64,000 nt of DNA from Rugalucina vietnamica (lineage: Eukaryota > Mollusca > Bivalvia > Lucinida > Lucinidae): assembly GCA_964017185.1 (NCBI GenBank), contig OZ024874.1, positions 55,159,356-55,223,355 on the forward strand. Direction: 5' to 3'. The notes beneath the pieces are model-generated. The model was not told the DNA's origin and searched no databases. It saw nothing but the letters and a program-made list of their open reading frames with translations. The position numbers and the translations under genes are program-made. Below, piece by piece: positions 63,321-64,000 of this stretch. Numbering within the stretch: the stretch's first letter is position 1; each line of letters starts with the position of its first letter.

Positions 63321-63379
63321 ACTATATACAAGCGAGAAACAATGTGTTATTCATATTACGGACATGTTTTCCTGATGAA
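63321..63379. mobile_element. Hairpin MITE family 2, right part, split
   Basis: 'actatata' followed by 'attacggacatgttttcctgatg' completes the MITE begun at 61620. Confidence 0.8.
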
Positions 63380-63863
63380 TTATGTATATTTATGGCATTG
63401 GTATAAAAGAACACACATTGCTGAACTTAAAACAGACTATTACAGCTCAAAATACACATTTACCTATTTTTGCAGTAATTTGTTCCGCACTAGTCATTTA
63501 TATCTACCGGGGAAAACGAGGCCTACGTGCCAGGATTTAACTTCTGATGTGCCGGGGATGTGCCGTGGGCTTACTTTAGTGCACGTACATGCAAATTACT
63601 AAGCCTCTCTCGAATATATCTTTTGGCATAAGAACAACTTTCAGATGTTGATTCTCATTATTGTCATCGTTCAGGTCTGTGCCTTGGGATATAACCACAA
63701 ATTTGACCCACATTGCCTGGATTTTATGTGGATTTCAAAACATTTAAAGTGTATACAGACTCTGTTGTCTGAACGTTTTGCTCAATGACAGAAATCTTCA
63801 TGCACATCCTTTTAAGTGATTGACGTAAATTGTCACGTGATCGATCTCAAAGCAACAGTCAAG
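63380..63863. other. Unassigned DNA
   Basis: No feature recognised. Confidence 0.3.
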
Positions 63864-64000
63864 CCATCAGGAAAACATGTCTATGAATTGTATACCCCAT
63901 TGAACCCCAATTTTATACAGTAAAATTGGGGACTACAGTGGCATACCTATTATTCTTACATTTGATCCAAAACATAGATTGTGGGTACTCGTAAATTGGG
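63864..64000. mobile_element. Hairpin MITE family 2, cut by window end
   Basis: It begins CATCAGGAAAACATGTC and runs to the first arm of the inner palindrome ('gattgtgggtactcgt'). The rest lies outside. Confidence 0.88.

Overview
The window is AT-rich animal nuclear DNA. It is dense in short inverted-repeat transposons, tRNA-derived SINEs and tandem repeats, and its genes are split by long introns. A bivalve mollusc, probably a clam, fits best. The reasons are a Naiad-like Penelope retroelement with an in-frame TGA (selenocysteine-coding Naiads are described from clams and spiders) and repeat families I associate with bivalves. The species call is inference; I could not search databases.

Two host genes can be read with consistent splice phases. 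At the left, on the + strand, are the last coding exons of CEP162, a centriole/ciliary transition-zone coiled-coil protein: 5465-5689, 6524-6673 and 7027-7302. The first of these is preceded by three tandem copies of its 5' part. On the - strand, from about 46093 down to 17992, lies an eight-exon gene of about 383 codons for a FAM228-family protein. Its seven introns hold most of the mobile elements in the middle of the window. The two genes converge tail to tail. A possible first coding exon of an unidentified + strand gene lies at 59545-59592.

Coding remnants of mobile or dead origin: a Naiad-like reverse transcriptase frame (47599-49890) interrupted only by one TGA, placed at the first Cys of the CxC motif, with a SECIS-like hairpin over its stop codon; the C-terminal part of a CR1/L2-like LINE reverse transcriptase (53150-53985); a broken MECR (mitochondrial enoyl reductase) pseudogene (55015-56730) carrying two later transposon insertions; and a Tc1/IS630-like transposase DNA-binding remnant inside a TA-flanked element (10594-11618).

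Non-coding layout: about nineteen copies of a roughly 230-bp hairpin MITE with 4-bp A/T target duplications (called family 1 here); nine copies of a second hairpin MITE (family 2); four of a third (family 3); three copies of a 1.5-kb element with no target duplication; two GC-rich or long-arm inverted-repeat elements of 2.5-3 kb; a 150-bp minisatellite at 23.2-24.4 kb; several ~1.03-kb TA-flanked elements; and SINEs, simple repeats and homopolymers. Nested insertions let parts of the order of events be read directly.
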